Assembly: GCA_944989445.1 (NCBI GenBank)
Contig: CALYLW010000014.1
Span: 4,161,970-4,225,969, forward strand
Length of the DNA: 64,000 bases
From: Ampullaceana balthica
Lineage: Eukaryota; Mollusca; Gastropoda; Lymnaeidae
Reading direction: 5' to 3'
Shown here: positions 20,960-32,684 of the stretch, one piece after another
Layout of the letters: each line of letters starts with the position of its first letter
Numbering within the stretch: position 1 is the stretch's first letter
The notes under the pieces: generated by a model
What the model was told of the DNA's origin: nothing
The model's input: only the letters and a program-made list of their open reading frames with translations
Database searches by the model: none
Program-made: the position numbers and the translations under genes

Positions 20960-21215
20960 TATATATATATAGACTGCACTTAAGACACATCTTTTCAAAA
21001 TTATTTTTAAAGTTGATGAAACTACATTTCTTGTAAATGATTAACGTAGCTTATGTATAATGTATTGTAATTTTGTGTGTTTGTTGTGATATGAAAGTTA
21101 ATTTAATACTTATAAGTATGTTATTTCTTTCATGTAAAGCGCTGTGAGCCCAGTTCCTTACTGGGATACAGCGCTATATAAATAATCAATTTTTTATTAT
21201 TATTATTATATCAAA
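20960..21215 (+). mobile_element. Non-LTR retrotransposon 3' end
   Basis: Begins with a frame reading LKTHLFKIIFK, the usual very C-terminal LINE tail. It ends with GTAAAGCGCTGTGAGCCCAG, an inverted AGCGCT, TATATAAATAATCAA and a (TTA)n run. A 3' UTR with a small hairpin and a trinucleotide tail is typical of CR1/L2-like elements. Confidence 0.6.
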
Positions 21216-22044
21216 GGTTGTTAATGTTGCTTTTCTGGAGAGATATCTATTCAAAACTTAAACAAGGAGACATATTTAAAATGACAACAAAGAAACAAGG
21301 ATTTGTTTACTATGACGTTTCATTTTATTTATGAAATAGGGGCATACAAAAAGTAATCCTATAGTGAAATATTTAGGAAATGTATCGAATTTTAATGAAA
21401 AAGAAGACAACACATTTTTATTATTTGAAAGTATGCATCGTTTAGTTTTTAAAAAGATTTATTATAATAAAAAAAGTTATGTTAATAAACTGTCCAATAA
21501 GAGTCAATTTACTGTTCAAAACAACGTGACTATTTCTGCTTTGATATTCAACACTATTAGAAGTAAGGAAAATAACATGACTCAAGACTAAGTTCGGTCT
21601 AAAACAGGTAACCTACGTAGCAGCTCTTATTGTTGTAACTTAAGCCTTCGCCACCTCCTACACTCTTTAAATACATATAGATCATCAATAAAGACCCGGT
21701 ATCTGATGTCAGTCAAGATATCTAGTCAGATTTAATTGTAATTGTTTTAAAGATAATTTACTTTATTTAAATAAAGAAATTTGATAAGCTTCAAATTCAA
21801 TTATAAAATTGGAATCTATAATTGAATCAAATATTTTTCGTTGTTTGAAAAAAGAAACGCCCTCGTAATAAGAACCCTGCAATGAAAAGCTCAGCTTTTG
21901 AATTCTTTAGTTCGGGCTGAAACCCAAACGTGCGAGTCTTATTGCCATTGGTCATCTATACTACATGAAATCGGTAAAGGAGTTTACAAAAAATCAAAAC
22001 CTCTTTATAAACCAGAAGGTAACCGAAAGCACCCTAACGTACAT
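21216..22044. other. No gene seen
   Basis: AT-rich. The 75-codon frame at 21364-21591 begins with GTG and is rich in Asn, Lys and Phe as expected of AT-rich noncoding DNA. Confidence 0.5.
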
Positions 22045-22415
22045 CCCTGAAAATGATAAAAACAATGTATCAAAATTTCAGATCGATCACATGTACCGTA
22101 ATTGAATTATTGATTTTTAAGATTATTTTATTTATTCCTATGTATCATGTTATTTTTTTAGATAGAGTGTAAGGGTGCTCATTATATTGAACAACCTTTC
22201 TGCCGCGCAATTAGGTGCGTATTTTACTGACAACACTTTTTATAAACATATTCATGATCGGTGCGCATTATATTAAACATGTTTTAGGACACAACTACAA
22301 TTTTGTATTTTTGGATGGTCTTGCGCTGCGTATTATAATGAACATTCTTTTAGTTACGTCTCAAACATAAAGGATTTATAGTCAAAAACTTGTTTTTTAC
22401 GGGTTGTTTTTATTA
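22045..22415 (+). repeat. 5'-truncated family X element
   Basis: Begins in the ATCAAAATTTCAGATCGATC core and keeps the 3' half, including AACAACCTTTCTGCCGCGCA, ATAAAGGATTTATAGTC and the T-rich end. It is the sub-type also found at 16236-17199 (inverse) and 26751-27240. Confidence 0.65.
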
Positions 22416-23125
22416 GCGTACTTTTTTGATAGCACAGAGGAAAAAGATAAATTTGAAATGGTTGCACCATACAATAGGCGCACCACAATATTTTTTCTAT
22501 AAAGATACGGTAGTTGAAAACACACCTTGTCTAAATATAGGGTAAGTAAAGATGCGTGTGCCATAAATGATTCGATTTGAACCTCTATCAGATCCACACT
22601 GAACTTTGAATTTCTTGCCCACCTCTGGAAAACTCCCAATTGAATAGAAGTTTAGAAAGCGCTTCATGAAACTCAAATAATGCGGTTGGTGCTGCTTTGT
22701 GACGCACCAAGATTTGCCGCGCTGCTGATTTGTTGAGAAGGAAACAAAATAATCATTGGCATTGTACTAACAGGTGGAGCGCTTTGCATAAATATTGCAT
22801 GCAACTTTGAAATTGCCTTACTATTTATTGAGACTGATATGCTATAGTAAGATGTAGAACTACAAAGCTAATATAACCTAGTTTCTTTTCGAAGGAACTT
22901 TTAAAAATATAATGATGAAAAAAATTGACAATTGACGATAAAGAATGACGATGTCAAATGCTTGTTATTGCTTGTGTGTTTGAGAGATCGATATGAATCG
23001 ATAATATCAGAGTCGAATATTAGGCTTTATATTTGTGATTATTCAAGTATTGTTCTTATCATCAGATTGACTGTTGAAACATGTTTATTACAAAACATAT
23101 GACGATAATGGCTTTCTTCTACAGC
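22416..23125. other. No gene seen
   Basis: No inverted ends or arrays. A minus-strand frame at 22397-22639 starts inside an X copy and has no motif. Confidence 0.5.
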
Positions 23126-24255
23126 GCTTACTGCAATTGCTAGTCCAGCTTACTGCCATTGGTAGTCCATCTTACTGCCATTGCTAGTCCAGCTTACTGC
23201 CATTGCTAGTCCGGCTTACTGCCATTGCTAGTCCAGCTTACTGCCATTGCTAGTCCGGCTTACTGCCCATGCTAGTCCAGCTTACTGCCATTGCTAGTCC
23301 ATCTTACTGCCATTTCTAGTCCATCTTACTGCCATTGCTAGTCCATCTTACTGCCATTGCTAGGCCATCTTACTGCCCATGCTAGTCCAGCTTACTGCCA
23401 TGGCGAGTCCATCTTACTGCCATGGCTAGTCCATCTTACTGCCATTGCTAGTCCTGCTTACTGCCATTGCTAATCCATCTTACTGCCCATGCTAGTCCAG
23501 CTTACTGCCATGGCGAGTCCATCTTACTGCCATGGCTAGTCCATCTTACTGCCATTGCTAGTCCTGCTTACTGCCATTGCTAATCCATCTTACTGCCATT
23601 GCTAGTCCAGCTTACTGCCATTACTAGTCCAGCATACTGCCATTGCTAATCCATCTTACAGCCATTGCTAGTCCAGCTTACTGCCATTGCTAGTCCAGCT
23701 TACTGCCATTGCTAATCCATCTTACTGCCCATGCTAGTCTAGCTTACTGCCATTGCTAATCGATCTTAATGCCATTGCTAGTCCATCGTTCTGCCATTGG
23801 TAGTTCATATTACTGCCCATGCTAGTCCAGCTTACTGCCATGGCTGGTCCATCTTACTGCCATGGCTAGTCCATCTTACTGCAATTGCTAGTCCAGCTTA
23901 CTGCCATTGCTAGTCCAGCGTACTGCCATTGCTAGTCCTGCTTACTGCCATTGCTGGTCCAGTTTACTGCCATTGCTAATCCATCTTACTGCCATTGCTA
24001 GTCCAGCTTACTGTCATGGCTAGTCCATCTTACTGCATTTGCTAGTCCAGCTTACTGCCATTGCTAGTCCAGCTTACTGTCATTGCTAGTCCATCTTACT
24101 GCAATTGCTAGTCCAGCTTACTTCCATTGCTAGTCCAGCTTACTGCCATTTCTAGTCCAACTTACTGCCATTGCTAGTCCAGCTTACTGCCCATGCTAAT
24201 CCATCTAACTGCCCGTGTTAGAATAGCTTACTGCCCATGCTTGTCCAGCGTTCTC
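23126..24255. repeat. 22-bp satellite array with internal higher-order repeat
   Basis: About 50 copies of CTTACTGCCATTGCTAGTCCAG and variants (CCATC/CCAGC/CCTGC; TTGC/TGGC/CCATGC). Two consecutive 110-bp blocks of five variant units (23369-23478 and 23479-23588) are identical, showing recent block duplication. Units near both ends are more divergent. The 22-bp period does not keep a frame. Confidence 0.95.
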
Positions 24256-24289
24256 ATCGCGCTTTGATCTTTAAAAATAAAAATAAAAC

Positions 24290-24480
24290 TCGCTTAAAAT
24301 AAGATCTAAAATTTTTATCATTAATTCTTCTTGATTGTCACACTCCCTCAATGATTTGGGAAGACTGTTCCATAATTTGGTGCAGCTTATTAGAAAGAAC
24401 GCAAGCCAAGGGACTTCTCGCTGTGTCCATCCTCTCTGGGATCTTTAAGGAGGGACTACGTAGATTAACTCATCCCCTTT
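24290..24480 (-). mobile_element. Non-LTR retrotransposon tail remnant (minus strand)
   Basis: A minus-strand frame reads TKLWNSLPKSLRECDNQEEL, a textbook LINE C-terminal tail, continuing to a stop at about 24280. Upstream the frame is lost. The same tail motif, shorter, is seen at 12795-12840. Confidence 0.65.
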
Positions 24481-24750
24481 AGAGTTACATGTATTCTTTC
24501 AAATACTGCGGTGCTTATCCATTAATGAAACCGTAATTCTGTGACAGAATTATATGAGATGTCACCAAAGTCTAATAATTACAGCAAAGCAATGTAGTCT
24601 TAACTACACAAGAAGTCTCTACGGAATTCAATGAATCTGAGATATGTATTTATGAAAATATCAAGTACTTTATGGCCCTTTCGCTCCCGGAAGAAGGTTA
24701 CTACTACCTTTGACATTTCCAAACGTCTTCCCCCCAGGTCAGTTATTGGA

Positions 24751-24824
24751 TTAACACAACAAGGGGGTGAGGGGTGGATGGGGGCTAGTCCCCCATCCAC
24801 CCCTCACCCCCCTTGTTGTGTTAA
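24751..24824. repeat. Long near-perfect palindrome (34-bp arms)
   Basis: The left arm (24751-24784) starts TTAACACAACAAGGGGG, and the right arm (24790-24824) is its reverse complement with one extra C. The loop is CTAGT. It could form a stable hairpin or cruciform. The arms are G-rich on one strand. Confidence 0.9.
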
Positions 24825-24879
24825 TGGGCGCTGAATGGGCGCGTGGAGGTTAGAGTGTGCATGAAACGGACATGGGAGT

Positions 24880-25060
24880 TAAGCAGTGTTACAAGGGAGG
24901 TCTATCTCTACAAACGGACGATAAAATCGCACTGCAGATACACAAGGGATATAACCAATGTTACAAGGGAGGTAAGGCCTTACAGACGGATCATGAGATC
25001 GCACTGCAGGTAATCAAGGGAGTTAAAAAAATATTACGAAGGAGGTAAGGGTGTAACAGA
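24880..25060 (+). repeat. 72-bp tandem repeat with an open frame
   Basis: TGTTACAAGGGAGGT recurs at 24887 and 24959, with a third degenerate copy near 25030 (TATTACGAAGGAGGT); the exact period is 72 bp. Because 72 is divisible by three, one frame gives a 24-residue periodic peptide (QCYKGG...LQTD...IALQ). It has no signal peptide or splice context, so the frame is probably incidental. Degenerate traces run on to about 25250. Confidence 0.65.
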
Positions 25061-26750
25061 CGAAAAAATGAGCACATATTGCTGCTCAATAAGGAAGTTA
25101 ACTAGTGTTTAAATGGCGTCAAGTTTGTACAGAAGGTAAAATAAACACGACATTCTACTGAACAAATGAGTTGCATGAAGCCAATATTAAAAGGGTGGTA
25201 AGGGGAAACAGTAAGTACTCGCTATCTAGCTTTACAAGGGATTTTATCCATGTTTTTTCCCCCCGATGCTAGAATATTTCTGCCTTTATTTTGGAACTAT
25301 TTTGAGAAGCCCAGGAAACGGTCAGTTGGCAACAATTTGGACTTCAATATGCTATAGATATAATGTCTAATTAACAAAAGATGTTTTCATTATGGAAGCG
25401 ACTGATTCTTTGAGATTAACACGTAAGCATGTGTTTAGTCGTTTTATTATAAAGAAGATCACTATATTTTTGTGTATCAAAGAGAAATATTTAATTGTGG
25501 ACATTATATTATTTCTTGACTGTTTGAAAAGTATATCAAATTTATTTTTTGTTTTTTTAAACACTTCATCTCCTTTCTATAATCGCTTTACTCCAATTCC
25601 CTTTCTCTCTCCCTTTTATCTCTCTGTTTCTATCGTATTTCCATATTTTTTATATCTTCCATTCCTGTGTATTGTATTTATAATTTGTATTAGTCTCGTC
25701 GGCTCTCTCTCTCTCTCTATCTATTTCTCGCTCTCTCTCTCTCACTCTCTCTCTCTCTTCTCTATGGTATTTTCTTCCATATTCTCTCTTCTCTTGCCCC
25801 TGCAACTGTCTTATATGTGTCTCATGTTCTCATTCATTATTTTATCTGACTTTATCATCACACTATCGCCTATCATTATTATAACTTTCTCTATTGTCAT
25901 TATCGTCTTTCTCACTCTCTCTATCCCTCTCTCTCTATTCCCATCTCTCCGTATGAATGTGTGATATATTTTATCTTTGTAAATCCCACTCTATGCACTG
26001 CCCTCACTTTATTCACATCTCTCCATATGAATGTGTGATATATTTTATCTTTGTAAATCCCACTCTTTGCACTGCCCTCTCTCTATTCCCATCTCGCCTC
26101 TTCTTCTTCTGCCTCTACGACACCTGTGTTTGTTGGTGTAAACAGATTTAAAAAGGACAGCCTGATTTCGTCATTCCTTAAGCTAAAACAAAACAATAAC
26201 AGTTTCTCAAATATTTGATGACGTATGAAATCATAAATCACCCTCAGAGTGGCCACACGTGACCCTATCAGTGGCCACACGTGACCCTGTCTGCCAGTCA
26301 CCACTGTCGGGAGACAACTCCAGCACTTTCCCCGATTCGCTTAACTATTAACTCCCCTGTTTGACGCCATCCCCGGGGCGCCTTTAATGTCTGACTGATT
26401 GTTGGCACCCTCTCCCGGCGGTTTTATTACAGCTTGTAAATTGCTTAGTCTGATGGACTGTCTGCCATAAAGTCTTGGAAGTGGAAATAGCATTTTTTAT
26501 AAAAAAAACAAGTTTTAAATTTGAATCAGTTTGTAATTGGCCTGTTTTATTTCATTTTGACCAAGGGAAACAACTCTTACACACGCTTCGCAGGAATCAA
26601 CGATGTAGTGTTCTTCGTTATTTATCTTGTATTACAATCATACAAAAATATGTGAAAATCTGTCGACGCATTGGTGCATCAGCCTTATTGAATGAATTCC
26701 ACTATCATTTGATAGAGTTTAAGGCCACATACATGTGACCAGACCTTTTA
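25061..26750. other. Pyrimidine-rich and AT-rich DNA, no gene seen
   Basis: Long CT-rich stretches (about 25560-25960) make a hydrophobic Leu/Ser/Phe-rich open frame that is compositional. A 73-74-bp duplication sits at 25928-26097. Confidence 0.5.
25928..26097. repeat. Two-copy 73-74-bp tandem duplication
   Basis: ATATGAATGTGTGATATATT with the following ATCTTTGTAAATCCCACTCT occurs twice about 73 bp apart (25951 and 26024), with CTCTATTCCCATCTC at the outer borders. Confidence 0.85.
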
Positions 26751-27240
26751 AAATCCTTTATATTAACTCGTGGTGTCTGGTTGATTGCTTGCTTGTTTGC
26801 TTGCTTGTCGAAAAAACGTTGGATCGATTTTCAACCCACTTCCTCGAAAGCTAGCGAGCTGACATTTTCCAGGCAGATTCGTGCCGATAATAAAAACGAA
26901 GTATCAAAATTTCAGATCGATCGCATGTACTGTAATTAAATTATTGAATTTTTAGTTTATTTTATTTATCTCTATGTATCATGTTAAATTTTTGAGATAG
27001 AGTTTCGTGGTGCGTATTATATTGAACGACCTTTTTATTAATACTTTCCTGTTGCGCGATTTGGTGCGTATTATATTGACAACACTATTTATAAACATAT
27101 TCCCGATCGGTGCACATTATATTAAACACGTTTTACGAGACATAACTTAAATTTTGTATTTTTGGATAGTCTTTACTTATGGCTCGTACATAAAGGATTT
27201 ATAGTCAAAAGCTTGGTTTTTAAAGGGGTTCTTTTTATTT
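26751..27240 (+). mobile_element. Family X element, complete copy
   Basis: Starts AAATCCTTTATATTAAC, contains ATCAAAATTTCAGATCGATC and several GTGCGTATTATATTGA segments, and ends with ATAAAGGATTTATAGTC and a T-rich tail. About 490 bp. A run of GCTTGCTTGTTTGCTTGCTT near the start resembles the AGCA run in the inverse copy near 17150. Confidence 0.7.
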
Positions 27241-27534
27241 AAATGATGACATTCATGGTTCAATTTTCACTAAGATATTAGTGGCTCTTTGTTCGGTAGG
27301 TCAATTGTTCTGGTACTTCAGTTAATCATGAGTAGCGCCCATTTCAGTAGGACGTTTTTGTCTCTATTTTTATTTGGACATTTCGCTTCATTCTATGGTT
27401 AGTTAGCAATTTTTTGGGTATCGGTTTATTAGGATACTCTGGCTATTTGTTAAATAAGAATTTGTGGATCTTTTTCTTGAGTAGGTCATTTGGACAATAT
27501 GTTTACCATGACATTCTTTAAAAAAAATACAGTT

Positions 27535-27975
27535 TAGCAATTTGTGTACCATTCCATTCAGTAGGACAATTTGTGTACCATTCAATTCAGTAGGACAATT
27601 TGTGTACCACTCCATTCAGTAGGACAATTTGTGTACCATTCAATTCAGTAGGACAATTTGTGTACCACTCCATTCAGTAGGACAATTTGTGTACCATTCC
27701 ATTCAGTAGGACAATTTGTGTACCATTCCATTCAGTAGGACAATGTGTGTACCATTCCATTCAGTAGGACAATTTGTGTACCATTCCATTCAGTAGGACA
27801 ATTTGTGTACCACTCCATTCAGTAGGACAATTTGTGTACCATTCCATTCAGTAGGACAATTTGTGTACCATTCAATTCAGATGTACAATTTGTGTACAAT
27901 TCAATTCAGTAGGACAATTTGTGTACCATTCAATTCAGTAGGACAATTTGTGTACCATTCCATTCAGTAGGACGA
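27535..27975. repeat. 29-bp minisatellite
   Basis: About 15 copies of GTAGGACAATTTGTGTACCA plus TTCCATTCA, with three main variants of the last part. Decayed relatives of the unit (CAGTAGGAC, GTACCATT) can be seen upstream to about 27290 and downstream to about 28090, so the clean core sits inside an older array. Confidence 0.95.
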
Positions 27976-29336
27976 TTCGGGCTCATTGTACACTCGGTCA
28001 TATTTGTTCCTTTTGACATGTTTGTTCCATAGGACTTGTTTTTTTTTCTCCAGAGGACATGTTTGTTCAGTAGGAAATCTCACCTCTTTGTTTATTAGGT
28101 CGATTGAAGGCAACGCGTATTTGGAAATAAGACAGGCTTCTTTCATTTGATCCTAACATCGTGTGGCAATTGGTGCAGTTCGAAGTATATGTCACTGTTG
28201 TCACTTTGTGTAAACGGCGAGCTTAAAGTTTATCTTGACCAAGTTTTAAAACACCCATAAAACGAAGTCCTGTGACGTCAGTAAGACATGGCCGAGTTTG
28301 TGCTTCAAGAATCAATCTGCCTGACACTCAAAACACGGGAGCAAAATGCGTTTCCTTGTACAAGCTCACTTGATAACGTCCCTCAATACACCTGTATCCA
28401 TTGATTACCAATTGACGGCGAGCTAAGAAAACATAAAACAACAACCGCCAACAAAATCTTAAAGACCAACACAAAAAAACTTGATCGAACAGTTCCAGAT
28501 GTGTACTGTGTCAGCACTCAAATGGCGTTTTCTGGCTCTGTAAGATCCGCAAATCTTGTGTTGGATCGTCTGCAGACGATATGGCTTGCTCTGGTGTGGG
28601 TTGCGGAAAGGGGACTGGGTGAGATACGTGGTCAATGGATGGCGGTAAATGAGTTGTATTCAAGACGGATAAAGATTGCGATTTAGAATCGCGAAGTAAA
28701 ATGAGCTGATCTTGATTTCTTGTCAATGTTACTGCGGTTAAATTTATAAATATTGCCCGTATTGAATTGCTTTAACGTCTAAAAATACAGAGAACTATCC
28801 CATAATTCCTTTACGTCAATATGTTTGTAGCCAATGGTTCTCATTGTTGGTAAAGGTGGCTAATTTAAAAAAAAATCATTTGACTTATAATTCAAAAAAG
28901 CAAGTTGAAATAAAACATGGTTTGAAAGCCCCTTGTGAAACTGGGACCCGGAAACCTAAGGATCAGATAAATGCTGATGTGGTCAAAATTGAAACCGATT
29001 ATTTTTTAAATTTTATCGAAAAGCCTTATTTCAAAATAAAAATATATATATATATAAAATCTTCAAAAATTCCTGAACACTCCGCAACGTCAAATGACTT
29101 TAACACAAAAAAGTTAGTTTAAATTGCAATGGGATACTTTAGTTATACTCCCCCACAAGACAAGGACATATACGTTGTCCCGTTTTTTTTAGATGCGCCA
29201 AATACTTAAGTATATTTAAAATTCCAAAATACTACACGATTGATCTAAATTATTAAGATGAATCTGGCAATCTTCGATCAGGACCAACCATGTCATGAGT
29301 TAACCAGGCTGACCCTTGACCTTATTTCATCAAAGT
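27976..29336. other. No gene seen
   Basis: The first 110 bp are decayed minisatellite. The rest is AT-rich. A 61-codon frame at 28501-28686 lacks motif and splice support. Confidence 0.45.
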
Positions 29337-29905
29337 TGTGGTCAGTAGCCCACCAACTAAATCTTACCCTGTCTGGCAGGGTAACGTAGTTACCCCCTCA
29401 AGCTCTGCGTGTCTTGCGAAGTAAACTTTGCTACCAACTTAATCTTTCCGTGTCTAGCATAGCAATCTAGGTACCAACTGAATTTTACCATGTCTAACCC
29501 GGTAATCTAGCTATCAACTCAATCTGCCCATGTCTAACTCAGTAATCTAGCTATCAACTAATTCTTCCCATGTCTAACTCAGTAATCTAGCTATCAACTC
29601 AATCTTCCCATGTCTAACTCAGTAATAGCTATCAACTCAATCTTCCCATGTCTAACTCAGTAATCTAGCTATCAACTCAATCTTCCCATGTCTAACTCAG
29701 TAATCTAACTACCAACTCATTCTTCTCATGTCTACCTCAGTAATCTAACTATCAACTCAATCTGCACATGTCTAGCTCAGTTACCTAGCCACCAACTCAA
29801 TCTTCAAGTGTCTAAACTAGTTATGAAAAACTCATTATTCCTGTTTACACAGCTCAGTGATGTTGCTACAAACACAATCTTTCCGTGTTTAGCTCAGTTC
29901 TTTAG
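29337..29905. repeat. 40-bp minisatellite, decaying outward
   Basis: The core (about 29480-29800) has roughly eight copies of a 40-bp unit containing CCATGTCTAACTCAGTAATC and TAGCTATCAACTCAATCTT. One copy has a 2-bp deletion. Copies become steadily more divergent on both sides. Confidence 0.9.
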
Positions 29906-31269
29906 CTAAATATCTATCTCCACCTGTCGAGACTAGCAATGTTATGACAGAATCTATGTCCGAAGAAACAGTATTACAACTTACATTGATGTTATTAAGA
30001 TTGATTTTTTATTTTTTTTACCTAAAAGCCGTTTGAATTCACAGCTTAAATGTCTTTTAAACATTGACTCCCTTGATAGAATTTTAAGAGCCGTGAGTAG
30101 ATAAGGCGTGTATGAAACAGCTGTCGAACTCAGGTGTTTCCAACGTTCCCCTGGCGGCGTTCAAGGATTCTCATAAAATAAAAAGAGGTGCCAAAGTAGC
30201 CAGGAAATCACCACGTAATTTAAGCCAAATAGCTTAGAATTGACAAGTTATATAGAGAGAGACATTTCCGCTCGAAGTCGTCAAAGTACAATGATTGTCA
30301 TGCAAATCAGTACAGATCCTTACTTGGAGTAAAGTGACATACCTGCTATCAATTGCTGTAGGCAAACTACTAAAGTTATCTAATATAGCCTTCTATACTT
30401 CCCCCTAACAATACTCAATAGAGTGTTTTCAAGAAGTCCATATAACAAAAAAAAATCAGTCTCTGTATATATTATTAAGGCCACGATCACAATTTAAAGA
30501 TTTAAAAAAATATATTATATTATTGGATGTTGAATTGGACCAATCAGTTGAGGATTACCAATCAGCTGAGGATTACCAATCAGCTGAGGATTACCAATCA
30601 GCTGAGGATTAATCACCTGCCCCCACCCCACCCCCAATAGTTTGAATTGCAGTCACGAATGATCGAAAGGGAAAATTTGGCCCCAGATATAGAGACGAAT
30701 AATGTTTGACCGTGATCCCATTTACATCTTGGCGTCTAGGCGTCACGGTTCTAAAAATATCAGTGGTGGTTCTGCTAACGATTTTCACCATTCAAGGATG
30801 TCTGTCTATTCATTGTGTCAGACTTCAATTACTGTAAAAATTGTACGGACTGTAAGCATCCTAAAATTTGTAATTTAAAAATTCCCAGTGAATTTCACAA
30901 AACTTGGAAGACATTTTGATCTAAACCTTTTAAAATGTGTTCTTTAAAAATCAGTCTGTATTCGCGTATGTGTGCGCGCACGTGTGTGTGTGGCGGGGTG
31001 GGTTTGGTGATATAGATATTTAAATTTTAGACGTTTGAGACGTATCCAAATAATTAGCACGGGTTGCAGATCTTAGTAAAAAAAGTTTGAGAAATATTTT
31101 ACACTTTGTAAACCACATCAGTTGTTTAACTTGTGAACGTTTCGTAACTTCCAAACCACGAGGACGTATGACGTATGTATTATATAAGACTGGAATCAGA
31201 ATAAACATGTGCGACGCTAGACATCGTTGAGAACACGTGGCCGAGACATTCGTTCCCTACACCTGAGAT
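29906..31269. other. No gene seen; small 18-bp tandem repeat inside
   Basis: AT-rich. ACCAATCAGCTGAGGATT is repeated four times at 30540-30612. A minus-strand frame over 30609-30791 has no motif. Confidence 0.5.
30540..30612. repeat. 18-bp tandem repeat, four copies
   Basis: Four copies of ACCAATCAGCTGAGGATT, the first with one substitution (CAGTTGAGG). Confidence 0.9.
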
Positions 31270-31494
31270 TTAAAATTTAAAAAAAAACACGAGGAGAGAT
31301 TTCTTATCGGATCTTGGTGAGTTTCGATCATTCAAGCCAACTAATGGAGATCGTTTCTTCAGTTCAGCAGGTTTGATATATGTGTTCAACAGAGCCGGGA
31401 AAGAAAACGAAAGATACCATAATACCGCGAACACGGGCAGGACAATCATAACCAAATATTTGATTCTAGACATGCGCAGTCCCTCGCATGCCAT
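31270..31494 (-). CDS. Candidate small or first-exon CDS, type II membrane protein-like
   Basis: From the ATG at 31494 the frame gives 74 codons: a short basic N-terminus, a membrane segment (YLVMIVLPVFAVLWYLSFSF, residues about 12-31), then a polar, basic stem region (ELKKRSPLVGLNDRNSPRSDKK). That layout fits the first exon of a Golgi type II enzyme such as a glycosyl- or sulfotransferase, but nothing in the sequence proves this. The frame stops at a TAA about 7 bp before a possible CAG/GTGTAG donor. The Kozak context is weak. No catalytic motif is visible. It may be a chance frame. Confidence 0.25.
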   Translation of the reverse strand: MACEGLRMSRIKYLVMIVLPVFAVLWYLSFSFPALLNTYIKPAELKKRSPLVGLNDRNSPRSDKKSLLVFFFKF

Positions 31495-31780
31495 CGATTC
31501 TTTCACGGATATTTAAATGTAGTTCATACGTACGAATCTGTTCTCTGACATATAACCAACGTTATTACATTCCCATCAGATTCATAAAATTTGAGCATGA
31601 TTCAGGACTTTATAGTATTTTTTTTATTCAGAGGATGATATAGAAACAAAACAATGTTTACATTTATAAAATCTGCTGACGGGCGAAGCAAACATTTGAT
31701 TGGGGTGTTAAAGGAATGCGTTGACAAGCGGGGAGGAAATGTTTTTATGTTATTTTTTTTAAAGAAACAGTATCGGGACA

Positions 31781-32425
31781 CTAAGGCGGATTAAAGGGGG
31801 GGGGGCTGAACGGGCTAAAGCCAGGGGCCCCGATGTTTAAGGGGCCCCGAAACTTAGTATATGTTATAATAAAGGTGGGCACATGTTTACGTGAATCCCT
31901 GAAAAGTGAAAATATCACAAATTAAATAAATTATAAAATCTTATCTATTTATCTGATCGCTTTTCGGACCCGATAGTCTTAGTAATCGAAAAACCTGATT
32001 TGATAGGCGCAATAAGGAGGATATTAAAGAATGTTGTTTATATTTTTTCAATTCACATTTTCCGTCAAGCTCTCCTGGTCGTATTGAAGTGTGTAGGCCT
32101 GTGGTGCAAGTGATCTAGGGATCGATTCTCAATGCTGCAATCTTCATTATTATTTTTTTTTAAATGTGTCTTTTACACTCAATTTTAGGATACCGGCAAA
32201 CCGTTATTTCTTCGTGTTCGGCTTTTTCATGAATAATCTTTTTGGCTGGGAAGTCTGATCCCGTTGTACAGACAAAGAATGAGCAAGGAACCAATGGACT
32301 ATTTAGTTTCAAGTTACAGTCTTATATTAGCTTCTAGCAATCATTTTAATTTAAAGGGATGCTGGCTGGATAGGACCCCGGTTTGAATTACAGCCATGGG
32401 CCCGTGCAGTCTTAATCCGCCCCTG
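31781..32425. mobile_element. Non-autonomous hAT element, GGCGGATTAA family (645 bp)
   Basis: A perfect 8-bp target duplication TCGGGACA lies at 31773-31780 and 32426-32433. The left end is CTAAGGCGGATTAAAG and the right end is CTTAATCCGCCCCTG, imperfect inverted repeats. The interior contains GGGGCCCCG clusters and a short tRNA-like B-box (GGGATCGATTCTC near 32118). No transposase. Confidence 0.8.
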
Positions 32426-32485
32426 TCGGGACATTCTATTACGAATCCGAGATACTCCAGCAACTTTTATCTAGATAAATTTGAA

Positions 32486-32684
32486 CAGTGGCGTCTCTAG
32501 CGGGGTGCGGTGGGGGCGGGCCGCCCCGGGTGATACCATCAGGGGGGTGACACCAAAATGTAAAATTCTGTATGTTCCCATTATTTGGCACTGAAAAACT
32601 CGTAGCATTTCTATGGGTTAAGTCGTGTGGGGGTTACACCATGGGTTAGCGCCCCGGGTGACACCAACCCTAGTGACGCCTCTG
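32486..32684. mobile_element. hAT MITE, CAGWGGCGTCAC family (199 bp)
   Basis: Starts CAGTGGCGTCTCTAGCGGGG and ends CCTAGTGACGCCTCTG. The flanks AATTTGAA/AATCTCAA match at 6 of 8. The body shares TGACACCAAAATGTAAAATT and TTATTTGGCACTG with the copies at 15134 and 35237. Confidence 0.75.

Noticed and set aside
23126..24255. CRISPR-like array
   Set aside because: Units follow one another with no unique spacers and no nearby cas genes; a satellite in an animal genome.
25392..25964. 190-codon hydrophobic open frame
   Set aside because: Made of CT-rich low-complexity DNA giving Leu/Ser/Phe/Ile runs. No recognisable protein pattern or splice signals.
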